64,000 nucleotides of DNA, taken from assembly GCA_024760905.1 (NCBI GenBank), contig CM045733.1, forward strand, positions 24,469,501 to 24,533,500, written 5' to 3'. Numbering within the stretch: position 1 is the stretch's first letter; each line of letters starts with the position of its first letter. Of the stretch, positions 23,429 through 29,830 are shown in pieces. Position numbers and translations under genes: made by a program. The DNA comes from Plotosus lineatus. Its lineage: Eukaryota > Chordata > Actinopteri > Siluriformes > Plotosidae. Under the pieces are notes generated by a model. The model saw only the letters and a program-made list of their open reading frames with translations. It was not told the origin of the DNA and searched no databases.

Positions 23429-26280
23429 CCACCCAATCCCACTCACTCGTTCCCTTAATCCCAGTGAGAAATTCAGTTTCGAGTAGTACTTACAGTACAC
23501 AGCACAAAGTAAGTTAGAGGCAAATATAGTAAAGATTAAAAAAGTCAAGAAAATGTAGACATAGTATAATATAATAATTGAGGTTATATAACTGTGTACA
23601 ATATATGTAGTAAAACGTACAAGACTAGGTAATACTGTTGTGGTAAAAATTAATCCAGTGCAAATTGTGATATGTATTATGTAAAATGTATTATAATATA
23701 ATTAGAATGTGATATAATGTAAATTATTATACAGTCGGCCCTCTACTTACGAAATTAAGCCTTTCCGGTGCCTTTTTTCATAACCCGGCGTTTTCGTAAG
23801 TAGAGGTGCATTTTTACATGTAAAACACGTGATTCGTTCCAAGGCTCCCAAAACTAAATATTACATACGTCACTATGTCCGCTTTTAAGGTCTCCTTCTG
23901 CTTCAATATCGTCCCGATTGTAGAGGGGTTTCAGCCATACTTCTTTGCAATTTTGCTCAACCGCATCCCACTTTCGTATTTTTTTTATTATCTCCTGCTT
24001 CACTTCGATTGATAACGGAGCCCGCTTCTTCTTTTCGGTGTCACCAGGAATCACTTTCTTGGGGTCCATGATGGATAACGAAATATAACGCTGCAATGAT
24101 CATTCTCAAAAAACCTCACGAGCCAACAGTCCTGTTCAACTCTCCTTCACGCGTGTGACAAACAGGAAGTATGGGTACATTTCAGCTCCCTCCTGGCCAA
24201 TGGGAGGCCAGCGGGGAGGGATGTTGGGAGACAGCCAATGACAAAGCAACTCACGCAATGTTTGAATGGCGAGTTTGAATGGCGCATTTGAATTTTTGAA
24301 TGGCGCATTTGGCACTTTTCATAAGAGGTTGTTTTGTACACAGACGACTAAAATTTAGGAAAATGTTTTTCGTAACGTGGATTTTACGTATTCAGAGGTT
24401 TTCGTAAGTAGAGGGCCGACTGTATAAAAAAGTGTGTCTGTCTGTGTCCATGTAACTCAAAAGCTAATGGATAGATTTCCATGAAATTTTACACAAATGT
24501 AAATCTTCGGCTAATAAAGAATTAAATTTTTTGGGCATGATCCCAATCCAGATCCAGGATGTTTTTTAGGTTTTTTGTTTTGTTTTTGATTTAAATATTG
24601 TGTGAGTACATCAAGGTGGAACTCACACAGAATGCACCAGAAAAAAATACAGGGCACAAAAGTAATGTAACGGGCCACAAGGGGGCACAGCAATTCTACA
24701 TCAACTGCTGCTTGAAACCCATGTAAAGAAGCCATGGTACTACCTTGGGGGAAGTCTACACTCTGTGCATTATTACTATTTGTATTAAATAATTTTTTGA
24801 ATTCCTATTTCTGAATGCTGGTGGATTGATCTAAATGTCCTTTATGTCTCGATCCCCTTTACTTTATTTATATTCTGTTCCTCAGTCGGAGGACACTGCG
24901 CTGGAGAAACCAATGAAATTAAAGGTAAAGGAATTGGAGAAGAAGAGAAAGAGGAAACTGGAACGAGCCGAGCAGCAATTACTCTTGGCCTCATCAGGTA
25001 TGGAAGGCCGTCCCAAATGTAAAGACATGAAGAGGGTACTTGAGGTTGGTGGAAAGCCTAAAAAGAAGAAGCTCAAGCTCAGCCCAGAAAAGTCACGTGA
25101 GCTGAAGCAACTGGCCAAGCGCCTTGCCAAGGAGGAGAAGGAGAGGAAGAGGAAAGAGAAAGCTGCTGCAAAAGCCGAATTCACCAAGGAGGGTCTGGAG
25201 AAGAAGAAGGAGAAGAAGATACTAGACATCCCGTCTAAGTATGACTGGTCAGGTGCAGAAGACTCCAATGATGAGAACGCAGTGTGTGCAGCAAAGAACT
25301 GCCAAAGACCATGCAAGGATAAGGTTAGTGAGAGATTTCAAGTTTTTCTGCCGTTTTAGTTTATAAGTACACTGCTATGTTGGCACTTTCAGCAAATTAC
25401 AGCTTTAGAAGAAAAAAATAGATTTTAGAATGCAAACGCTCGTAAATACTATAAATATACGTTCATATCTACAGTTCATAGTGTCAATAAATTCTCTAGC
25501 TTACAGATTCCAATCTAAACAGTTGTACTCGTTTCTGCTTCATTCATTCATTTTCTGAACCTCTTAATCTTGTTCATGGGGAGGCTGGTGCCCATCTCAG
25601 CCGACTCTGGGCAAGGGCGACGTACACCCCTGACAGTTCGCCAGGCTATCGCAGGGCCAACGCTCACACAACAATTCACACTCACACCTATGGATGATTT
25701 GGAACAGCCACTTAACCTATTGTGCATGCTGGACTCTGGGAGGAAACCAAAGTACCCAGAGGAAACCCACGCAAGCACAGGGAGAATATGCAAACAAACC
25801 ACACATAATCGCCTGAGCTTGGAATCAAACTCAGGATCTTCTTGCTGTGAAGTGGACGTGCTATCCACTACGCCATGCTTTTTTGTTCCAATTTAAAACC
25901 TTTGACTCCCCTTCAACCATATTAAAAACATTTAATTATTACCAATTGTACTGCCATACAAAATTCATCCATACCTTTCCATACTATTCAAGTCAAACGA
26001 AATGTCATATGTGTGTGTCTTTGTCTTGTGTCTCCTTTCCTTGCAGGTGGACTGGGTTCAGTGTGATGGAGGATGTGACGAGTGGTTCCATCAAGTGTGC
26101 GTAGGGGTGTCGTGTGAGATGGCCGAGAATGAAGACTACATATGTTTGGCTTGCTCGCGTAAGACCGGCGGGGTGATGGGAGTCAAAGTGGGTGTTGAGA
26201 CTGTGGTAATGACGTCAGCCATGTGTAGCACACAGACTCTCTCCCCTTTGTACCAAGCAGACATTCAAGAGGGCAGCTAG
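817..26280 (+). CDS. kdm5a: kdm5a, 3' two-thirds (13 exons, C-terminal 1045 aa)
   Basis: Lysine demethylase 5A (RBP2/JARID1A) is a nuclear Fe(II)/2-oxoglutarate enzyme that removes methyl groups from H3K4me3/me2. The window holds only its C-terminal part. Thirteen exons join in frame (3138 nt including TAG). In order they encode the C5HC2 zinc finger (window residues 1-60), the PLU-1-like helical region (about 100-420), PHD2 (about 507-570), an LFCDE motif, a lysine-rich stretch (about 830-940) and PHD3 at the end. PHD3 rules out KDM5C/D; the LFCDE motif, the PHD3 wording and the downstream SLC6 gene favour KDM5A over KDM5B. The catalytic JmjN/ARID/PHD1/JmjC exons are upstream of base 1, so activity cannot be judged. 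All introns are GT-AG except one probable GC-AG. Exon borders were set by splice consensus plus reading frame. Confidence 0.95.
1208..1332 (+). CDS. kdm5a: kdm5a exon: start of PLU-1 region
   Basis: Acceptor TTCTAG before 1208, donor GTAATT after 1332, phase 2 in and phase 1 out. Encodes [20 protein letters not shown] and about 20 more residues, matching the KDM5 stretch that links the C5HC2 finger to the helical PLU-1-like domain. Confidence 0.92.
1352..1448. repeat. CA/TA microsatellite cluster
   Basis: ACAC, ATAC and TATA runs just after a kdm5a donor. The rest of this intron up to 2279 shows no repeat I recognise and no coding signal. Confidence 0.7.
2280..5012 (+). mobile_element. RTE-type LINE, copy 1 (5'-truncated, dead)
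   Basis: Non-LTR retrotransposon in a kdm5a intron, same strand as the gene. 2280-3515 encodes an apurinic endonuclease-like domain ([16 protein letters not shown]). 3469-4116 and 4126-4989 encode reverse transcriptase in broken frames ([51 protein letters not shown]) and a C-terminal [10 protein letters not shown] block. It is inactive: a frame break near 3480, a TAA at 4114-4116, and the catalytic FADD box reads FTDH at 4234-4245. The 3' end is GCTGTGGCGACCCCTGAAGG followed by AAGCCGAAAGGA. Assigned to the RTE clade from motif style; clade not tested. Confidence 0.85.
5085..5235 (+). CDS. kdm5a: kdm5a exon: PLU-1 helical region
   Basis: Acceptor CTTCAG before 5085, donor GTAAGT after 5235, phase 1 in and 2 out. 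Encodes [20 protein letters not shown] and then a lysine-rich HKQKHK end. It directly follows an RTE LINE that ends at 5012, so the insertion stops 72 bases short of the exon. Confidence 0.92.
5236..6119. other. kdm5a intron, nothing recognised
   Basis: AT-rich intron with T runs at about 5521-5550. No coding similarity or familiar repeat termini seen before the Tigger-like element at 6120. Confidence 0.5.
6120..7441. mobile_element. Tigger-like element E, copy 1, hosting element F
   Basis: Left end has ATCCCTCGCTACTTCGCG and right end GAAAGTGAGCGATCCCTG, each flanked by TA. The same termini occur at 38082-38568. No transposase is left. Element F is inserted at 6514-7341. Confidence 0.65.
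6514..7341. mobile_element. Tigger-like element F nested in E
   Basis: Inverted ends CAGACGCTCCCTGACTTACG and CATAAGTCGGGGAGCGTCTC, each next to TA. About 830 bases without a transposase frame. A related reverse-oriented fragment lies at about 54300-54490. Confidence 0.7.
7442..8063. other. intron with a short palindromic repeat pair
   Basis: At about 7808-7885 TGTCTGAGCTCATTC faces GAATGAGCTCAGACA, and each arm is followed by a GGGCAGATAG copy. The family is not recognised. The rest shows no features. Confidence 0.4.
8064..8181 (+). CDS. kdm5a: kdm5a exon: [13 protein letters not shown] segment
   Basis: Only the AG ending at 8063 keeps frame with the previous exon; the AG at 8068 shifts the frame. 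Donor GTAAGA follows 8181 (phase 0). Encodes [20 protein letters not shown] and then [10 protein letters not shown], which is strongly conserved in KDM5A. Confidence 0.93.
8605..9329. mobile_element. Tigger-like element C, copy 1
   Basis: Inverted ends CAGTGGAACCTCAAATTACG and CGTAATGTGAGGTACCACTG, each beside TA. Internal traces (about 9065-9170) read like the start of a pogo/Tigger DNA-binding domain ([14 protein letters not shown]), broken by stops. Non-autonomous. Confidence 0.7.
9330..9753. other. kdm5a intron, nothing recognised
   Basis: Between two DNA transposons. No coding signal or repeat termini seen. Confidence 0.5.
9754..10560. mobile_element. hAT-like element, left part (family of 44144-47615)
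   Basis: Starts CAGTGCTTCTCAATTATTTT like the element at 44144, and shares internal sequence (for example TTTGCCTGAAATAAAGAG against the 47275 region). The right terminus is missing; the copy gives way to another hAT element at 10567. Confidence 0.55.
10567..11452 (+). mobile_element. hAT-Charlie-like element with transposase C-terminal remnant
   Basis: Ends AGGGGTCGGGAACC and GGTTCCCGACCCAT are inverted. Flanking 8-mers ATGTAGAT and TTGTAGAC could be a decayed 8-bp target duplication. 11062-11230 encodes [20 protein letters not shown] and then [19 protein letters not shown], the C-terminal dimerisation block of hAT transposases. The rest of the transposase is gone. Confidence 0.75.
11453..12345. 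other. kdm5a intron, nothing recognised apart from a short CA run
   Basis: Short CA microsatellite at about 11965-11982. No coding similarity seen before the PLU-1 exon. Confidence 0.5.
12346..12701 (+). CDS. kdm5a: kdm5a exon: PLU-1-like domain core
   Basis: Acceptor CTCAG before 12346, donor GTAATT after 12701 (phase 2 out). 118 codons including [35 protein letters not shown] and [11 protein letters not shown], characteristic of the PLU-1-like helical domain of KDM5 proteins. Confidence 0.96.
12947..13085 (+). CDS. kdm5a: kdm5a exon: PLU-1-like domain
   Basis: Acceptor ATTAG before 12947, donor GTACAC after 13085, phase 2 in and 0 out. Encodes [20 protein letters not shown] and then [19 protein letters not shown]. 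The upstream intron holds a run of 32 T at 12832-12863. Confidence 0.94.
13186..13365 (+). CDS. kdm5a: kdm5a exon: PLU-1-like domain end
   Basis: Acceptor GGACAG before 13186, donor GTAAGG after 13365, phase 0 on both sides. Encodes [19 protein letters not shown], then [20 protein letters not shown] and [12 protein letters not shown]. Confidence 0.95.
13447..14169 (+). CDS. kdm5a: kdm5a exon: PHD2 and following helices
   Basis: Largest exon, 241 codons, phase 0 in and out; acceptor CTTAG, donor GTGAGT. It starts [14 protein letters not shown] and has an acidic linker. PHD2 spans about 13708-13895 ([35 protein letters not shown]; Cys4-His-Cys3 ligands present). A conserved helical block follows ([40 protein letters not shown]). 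The role of PHD2 in the family is less settled than that of PHD1 or PHD3. Confidence 0.97.
14506..14634 (+). CDS. kdm5a: kdm5a exon: acidic linker
   Basis: Acceptor GACAG before 14506, donor GTAGCT after 14634, phase 0 on both sides. Encodes an acidic [20 protein letters not shown] segment, nearly invariant in vertebrate KDM5A. An L2 LINE begins about 40 bases downstream in the intron. Confidence 0.94.
14675..17260 (-). mobile_element. L2-clade LINE, degraded, antisense in kdm5a intron
   Basis: Read on the minus strand. The endonuclease start is near 17200 ([27 protein letters not shown]). RT pieces at 16014-15601 give [20 protein letters not shown] then WFASYH; 15619-15320 give [20 protein letters not shown]; the C-terminus at 15144-14878 gives [11 protein letters not shown] and [20 protein letters not shown]. 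The 3' tail near 14690-14730 carries the L2-type GTCTGCTAAATG end. The YADD part of RT is missing and frames are broken, so it is dead. Confidence 0.8.
17440..17700. repeat. unclassified interspersed repeat, copy 1
   Basis: Shares blocks with 50680-51020, for example GACAACCACCAAATCCAACT and AAGCACACTAAAA, and a shared ACCTTCA...TATATACTTTCTGG-type block. No coding capacity or termini recognised. Confidence 0.55.
17701..18430. other. intron with a reversed SINE-like head
   Basis: About 17755-17835 reads, in reverse, like the tRNA-type head of fish SINEs (GGCTTGAACCACTGACTTTT and AACCTGTGAGCCACCAC). The remainder up to 18430 shows no feature I recognise. Confidence 0.4.
18431..18530. mobile_element. 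100-bp palindromic mariner-like MITE
   Basis: ACAGTGGTATGAAAAAGTAT at the left and its complement ATACTTTTTCATACCACTGT at the right, about 25-bp arms, with a TA-rich left flank and GT repeats on the right. Too small to code. Confidence 0.8.
18764..18833. repeat. GT/TA microsatellite
   Basis: GT runs interrupted by GCAATGTGTATG, then TATATGTATATATTATA, directly next to element A. Confidence 0.8.
18834..21966. mobile_element. Tigger-like element A, copy 2, hosting element B
   Basis: Left end CAGTGGTGCCTCGGTACTTC and right end CAGTACCGAGGTACCACTG. TA follows the right end; the left flank reads CA, perhaps a mutated TA. It is split by element B at 19595-21421. Non-coding. Lies in the kdm5a intron just before the LxCxE exon. 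Confidence 0.7.
19595..21421. mobile_element. Tigger-like element B, copy 1, nested in A
   Basis: Ends CAGTAGGCCCTTGACATTTG and AATAGTCAAGGGCCTACTG, each beside TA. Inside, 20041-20215 and about 20805-21060 are a long imperfect inverted repeat, so much of the element can fold on itself. No transposase. Confidence 0.75.
22040..22184 (+). CDS. kdm5a: kdm5a exon: LxCxE motif
   Basis: Acceptor CTCCAG before 22040, donor GTAAGT after 22184 (phase 1 out). Encodes [20 protein letters not shown] and then [22 protein letters not shown] at 22064-22078 fits the LxCxE consensus by which RBP2/KDM5A was described to contact the retinoblastoma pocket. It lies 73 bases after the end of a nested Tigger-like element. 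Confidence 0.93.
22185..22661. other. kdm5a intron, nothing recognised
   Basis: Short intron. An open frame runs into the next exon from 22454, but the consensus acceptor at 22661 and family similarity place the exon start there. Confidence 0.5.
22662..22879 (+). CDS. kdm5a: kdm5a exon with probable GC donor
   Basis: Acceptor GTCCCAG before 22662. Encodes [20 protein letters not shown] and then [20 protein letters not shown]. The 3' border at 22879 uses AG|GCAAGT, a strong GC-type donor, and gives the residue count expected between FLQ and the next exon. An alternative GT donor (CAG|GTGGAG, end 22873) is also in frame but is weaker and would drop two residues. Confidence 0.9.
23360..23427. 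repeat. CA microsatellite
   Basis: GACA steps then about 25 CA units. Nothing else is recognised between the exon ending at 22879 and here, apart from a T run at about 23299. Confidence 0.9.
23732..24422 (-). mobile_element. Tigger-like element D with transposase N-terminus
   Basis: Ends CAGTCGGCCCTCTACTTACG and CGTAAGTAGAGGGCCGACTG, TA on both sides. On the minus strand 24096-23854 encodes [20 protein letters not shown] and then [19 protein letters not shown], like the helix-turn-helix start of pogo/Tigger (CENP-B-like) transposases. The catalytic part is gone. This supports the Tigger label for the sister elements. Confidence 0.75.
24423..24885. other. kdm5a intron, nothing recognised
   Basis: No coding signal. 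The TGTCTGTCTGTGTCC and ACTCAAAAGCTAATGG stretch may be an old repeat edge. Confidence 0.35.
24886..25323 (+). CDS. kdm5a: kdm5a exon: lysine-rich stretch and start of PHD3
   Basis: Acceptor CTCAG before 24886, donor GTTAGT after 25323, phase 0 on both sides, 146 codons. It has several basic clusters ([32 protein letters not shown]) that look like nuclear localisation or coiled-coil segments, then [14 protein letters not shown] and the first zinc ligands of PHD3 ([14 protein letters not shown]). Confidence 0.95.
25537..25880 (-). mobile_element. tRNA-related SINE (DANA/mermaid style), minus strand
   Basis: Reverse-complement reading gives a head like ...AGTGGATAGCACGTCCACTTCACAGCAAGAAGATCC (split here), and a tail with AAGATTAAGAGGTTCAGAAA and ATGAATGAATG. 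Same tail type as at 35875-36148. In the intron before the last kdm5a exon. Confidence 0.65.
26047..26280 (+). CDS. kdm5a: kdm5a last exon: PHD3 and C-terminus
   Basis: Acceptor TTGCAG before 26047; stop TAG at 26278-26280. Encodes [18 protein letters not shown] and then [13 protein letters not shown]. The two tryptophans that in human PHD3 form the H3K4me3 aromatic cage (WVQ and EWF) are kept, so reader function is expected. After ICLACSRK the last roughly 40 residues no longer resemble the human tail; they look weakly constrained. Confidence 0.95.
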   Translation: MDWVQCDGGCDEWFHQVCVGVSCEMAENEDYICLACSRKTGGVMGVKVGVETVVMTSAMCSTQTLSPLYQADIQEGS

Positions 26281-26528
26281 CACATCACACGGGAAACCAA
26301 CATACACATACGGCCAACTGCTGTTGCACCTCCACTGCACCTTTTTAATCTTTCATGTATTTGGGTAGCAGAAAGCAGAGCGATGCTCTGTGTATCTTAT
26401 ATGGTTGATTGAGGAAACGAAGCCCTTTTGGACAATTCGAGAAGGACGATGATGGTGCATGAATAAAAGCAAAGTGTTCGCTTTTTTCTGAGGTGAATCC
26501 ATTTACGGATTCTGTGCATGGTCTACAC

Positions 26529-28471
26529 CAGGGGTCCCCAACCCCCAGTCCACGGACCGGTACCGATCCATGGATGATTTGATACCGGTCTGCAAACAAA
26601 ATCTTTCGTGGTACAAATTATAGTTTTTTTTTATTAGAGCTTCCGGATCTTATTTTGAAAAATGACTGTTTTTGACATTGCCACAGAAGCACTGAAGCCC
26701 TTCTTCCGTTTCCAACCACATATCTTTGTGAGGCGGGGTTTTCTGCGGTAACAGCCACCAAAACAAGACTACGGAGTAACCTCTAATCCAGGGGTGGGCA
26801 ATTATTTTGGCTTGGGGGCCACGTTCACTTCTTTGAAATTTGACAAACGGGCCAGGTTAGCAAGATATGATGATAAATGCATTTTTTAACAGTACATGTC
26901 AAACATAAACCAAAAGAAAGCATTAAAGTATTAACATACCCTTTTAGTGGGAACAGCGTTGTTGAGCACCCATTTTTGCCAATGCATCAAAGCCTGGTGG
27001 TAATTCTGTTCTGGTGAATGTCAGAACAAATTTGAGGTGTTCATCACTCAGTTGGGATCTGTGGGATGCTTTGTTGGTATTCATCACACTAAAGGTCTGT
27101 TCACACACACATATGTAGAGCCAAACAACACCAGTATCCTCTGTGCCATCTTCTGGAGATTTGGAAATTTGGCTGCACTTACTGAAGCATAAATCTCATC
27201 CAGTTTAAGGGAGTTGAACTTCTCCTTTAACATCATGCCACGTTGGAGATCAACCAGTTCCAACTGCAACTCCTGTGGCACCGTTTCAGGCTCTTGTGAG
27301 AAGAGACCTGACACCAGCTAAAGTGTCCTGTCAGTTTTTACAAAATCACAAAACCAATGGCAGAATTCTTCATGCAGGTCATCCAGTGCTTTCCTGGATT
27401 TTTTCACATGTTGCAGGGCGTCTTTTAACGTGGCCAGTGTGGGGGAAATGAGTTGTCTGGCATGTGCTTTGAAAATAAAACTAGCCTGGTTTTGAAGGCT
27501 CTGACGTTTGCCTGCATTTCATGCACAAATTGTTTTTTCCTTGTATATTCACATTCAACTTGTTGATGTCAGTTTGTCCAGTAAAAGCAAATCGCAGCCA
27601 ATCTGTGTCTTTCAGCTCAGGAACCTTGTCAGTGTTCTTAAGGAACTCCAAAAATGAAATAATCTCCTGTTTGAGCTCCACACTTGTTGACATACTTTCC
27701 CCAAACTTAACCAGTGGACATTAGAATGGTGAAGTCCCTGTGATCAGCATCAGTTTCTTAAAGAAAATGAATAACTGGCGATGGTGAAGTCTCCTCGCTC
27801 GAATAAACTTAACGAGTTTCACAACCGGCTTCACTATGTGGTCGAGCTGCACCATGGATTTACACTGCTTCCTGCTGAATTATGCATATATCCTCGTGCT
27901 TGATTCTTGGATGGAAGTTGCTCGGATAAAGATGTTTTGCTGAGCCTGCAAGCTCGTGACCAACCTATCAGCAGTAGCTGGATGTTCTTGCGGTGACAGG
28001 TTGTTGGTGTAATTAGCATGCTTGGTGGAAAAGTGGTGGCTGATGTATTCTTTTAAAACCACAATGGTTTCTTGGCAAATAAGACATACAGCCTTTGACC
28101 GGACTTGAGTAAAAAAAGTATACAGGTGTCCATTCCTTATGAACCACTACTGTCCACTTTTCTTTTCTCTGACATTGTTGTAGATGGGCTTTGTCCAGTA
28201 GAAGAGTGATAATCAGAAGTGGCTCGAGCTCCGCAAAACCAACTGACTGCGCCTAATGCGCTACTGGTGTTGAAATTCTGTCATTACAAGTCAAGGTCAC
28301 ATGAATGCAATCAATCAATTATTCATATCAAACATGAATTCTGCACCAATCAATCTTCCATTAAAAAGAGCCAAATGTGGCCCTCGGGCCATAGTTTGCC
28401 CACCTCTGGCCCGCGAAAACATTTTCATACATAAAACTGGTCCCTGGTGAAAAAAAGGTTGGAGACCACTG
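26529..28471 (-). mobile_element. hAT-like element (Zaphod type) in kdm5a 3' UTR
   Basis: Starts CAGGGGTCCCCAACCC, ends GGTTGGAGACCACTG. Flanked by GTCTACAC (26521-26528) and GTCAACAC (28472-28479), an 8-bp target duplication with one mismatch, as hAT elements make. A second hAT is inserted at 26789-28408. Confidence 0.8.
26789..28408 (-). mobile_element. second hAT element nested inside, degraded transposase
   Basis: Ends CAGGGGTGGGCAATTATTTT and TTTGCCCACCTCTG. Minus-strand frames give transposase pieces: SFLEFLKNTDKVPELKDTDW near 27650, and LFSQEPETVPQELQLELVDL plus ILVLFGSTYVC near 27250-27120, of the GTF2IRD2/Charlie type. Many stops. No clear 8-bp duplication around it. Confidence 0.7.
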
Positions 28472-29010
28472 GTCAACACAAGAAATGTGGATATTTAAGC
28501 AGGAAACGACTGGATATGGTACGCTGGAGATTTGCATTATTCCATCAGACATCATTCTTCAGTTATATTTTGTTTATAATTGTTGTGGTTTTTTTGTTCG
28601 TTTGTTTTTTCTTTTGTGTAAACTATCAGACCATAGAGTTCAGCTCTCAGCCTACGAGTACTACTGTATGTCTCTTTTCCTCACTCTCATTTTGGCCTCT
28701 AGTTTCTCAACTGGACCAGACTGCATTTGCACAGCTCGGTTTTAACTTGCCTAAATTAATTGTCATCCATTACAAGAAGTATCCCATAATGCACTGCTGG
28801 TTTTCTCCAGACCTCTCATCAAACAAACTAAAGGAGGATTATTAAACTTATATTTGGTTGATACACCTGCAGCATAAATGAGTTAACATGCAGATATGTA
28901 GGACTAGTTTAAAATGGATGTATGTAGGTGAAATATTTATGATGTAAATAGATTTGAAAGAATTATTGAGTCAGTGTGGGTGTTTTTGTTGCTCATCTTT
29001 ATTAAAATGA

Positions 29011-29400
29011 TTCCTAGTGAAACGAATTCAGTTGGTTGTGGTTGTGTGTGGTTGTGTGTGTGTGTGTGTGTGTGTGCGTGCGTGCGCGCATCTTAGTGTA
29101 TGCATAATGCATATAATTAAAAAGACATAATTTCAGAGGTCCAGGCAACTGCAAAGTTTAAACCCAGGACCTTCATGCAGTAAGCTAATATCGCTAACTA
29201 CTGCGCTACTGATTCACCCTGTTTTGTGTGTACTTGCAATAAATTTTAGCCTTCTTTTAGCAAAAGTGACAGACGAGGGCAAGCATCTGCCAAATGTCCA
29301 AAGTGTTCTTTCAATTAGCCAAATTCAACAGCTCTGTAAGGTTGTGAGCACTCGCTTAACTGCAGACTGATTGATATTTTTATCGTGGCACCAGTCTTAT
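29011..29400. other. intergenic, GT microsatellite and SINE-head fragment
   Basis: GT run at about 29040-29090. 29145-29220 resembles a reversed tRNA-type SINE head. Confidence 0.45.
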
Positions 29401-29710
29401 TTTCCTTTTGGCTTTTTCCCTTTTTCAGGGGTCGCCACCGCAAACATCTGATTCCCATGTTTGATTTGGCGGAGGTTTTTATATCAGATGCCCTTCCTGA
29501 CACAACCCTTTAGCAAAGGGCAGAACCACGCTGACGGCTATGCAGCTACTCTTTATGCAAGTCAGCAATGGTTGTTTTACATGCCTCTCACCATAGACAG
29601 TGAGAGACATGTCCGGCCTTTGATAACCCAGTTAGCTGCACTGGGGGACAGTAACAACCTTGTGGAGAGTGGGACTGGAACCCCCAGCCTTAGGATCAGT
29701 GATTAGCGTT
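29401..29710 (-). mobile_element. SINE with RTE-type 3' tail, copy S1
   Basis: On the minus strand it begins with a tRNA-like head with a B box (GGGGGTTCCAGTCCCAC), then a body with AACCCAGTTAGCTGCACTGG (reverse), and ends GTGGCGACCCCTGAAAAAGG then GAAAAAGCC, like the 3' end of the RTE LINE. Flanking GCACCAGTCTTAT and GCACCAGTATTTA look like a slightly decayed target duplication. Confidence 0.7.
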
Positions 29711-29830
29711 GCACCAGTATTTATACAGTATCAGAAATGCAAATTACAAGGTGGCTTCATATTTATTCATGGACATGAGCAAAAAACACCCTAAAATTAT
29801 AGATTTAATTTTCAGAATATTTTTTACTCA

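Larger units (their letters stand above)
26281..29010 (+). other. probable kdm5a 3' UTR split by a hAT element
   Basis: An AATAAA lies at 26462-26467, 182 bases after the stop, so a short 3' end is possible. A hAT-like element occupies 26529-28471. The unique sequence beyond it (28480 to about 29010) is free of recognisable repeats and ends near ATTAAA at about 28990, so it may be the displaced rest of the original 3' UTR. This is inference; no transcript evidence is available. Confidence 0.45.

Noticed and set aside
24835..24885. ATG at 24835 as a start for a lysine-rich protein
   Set aside because: It lies before the acceptor CTCAG at 24881-24885; the frame downstream is a kdm5a exon.
817..26280. 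kdm5b or kdm5c as identity
   Set aside because: KDM5C/D lack PHD3; the KDM5B PHD3 context differs; the LFCDE motif and neighbouring SLC6 gene favour kdm5a.
26789..28408. Domesticated hAT transposase gene
   Set aside because: Transposase pieces are short, out of frame with each other and full of stops, between recognisable terminal repeats.
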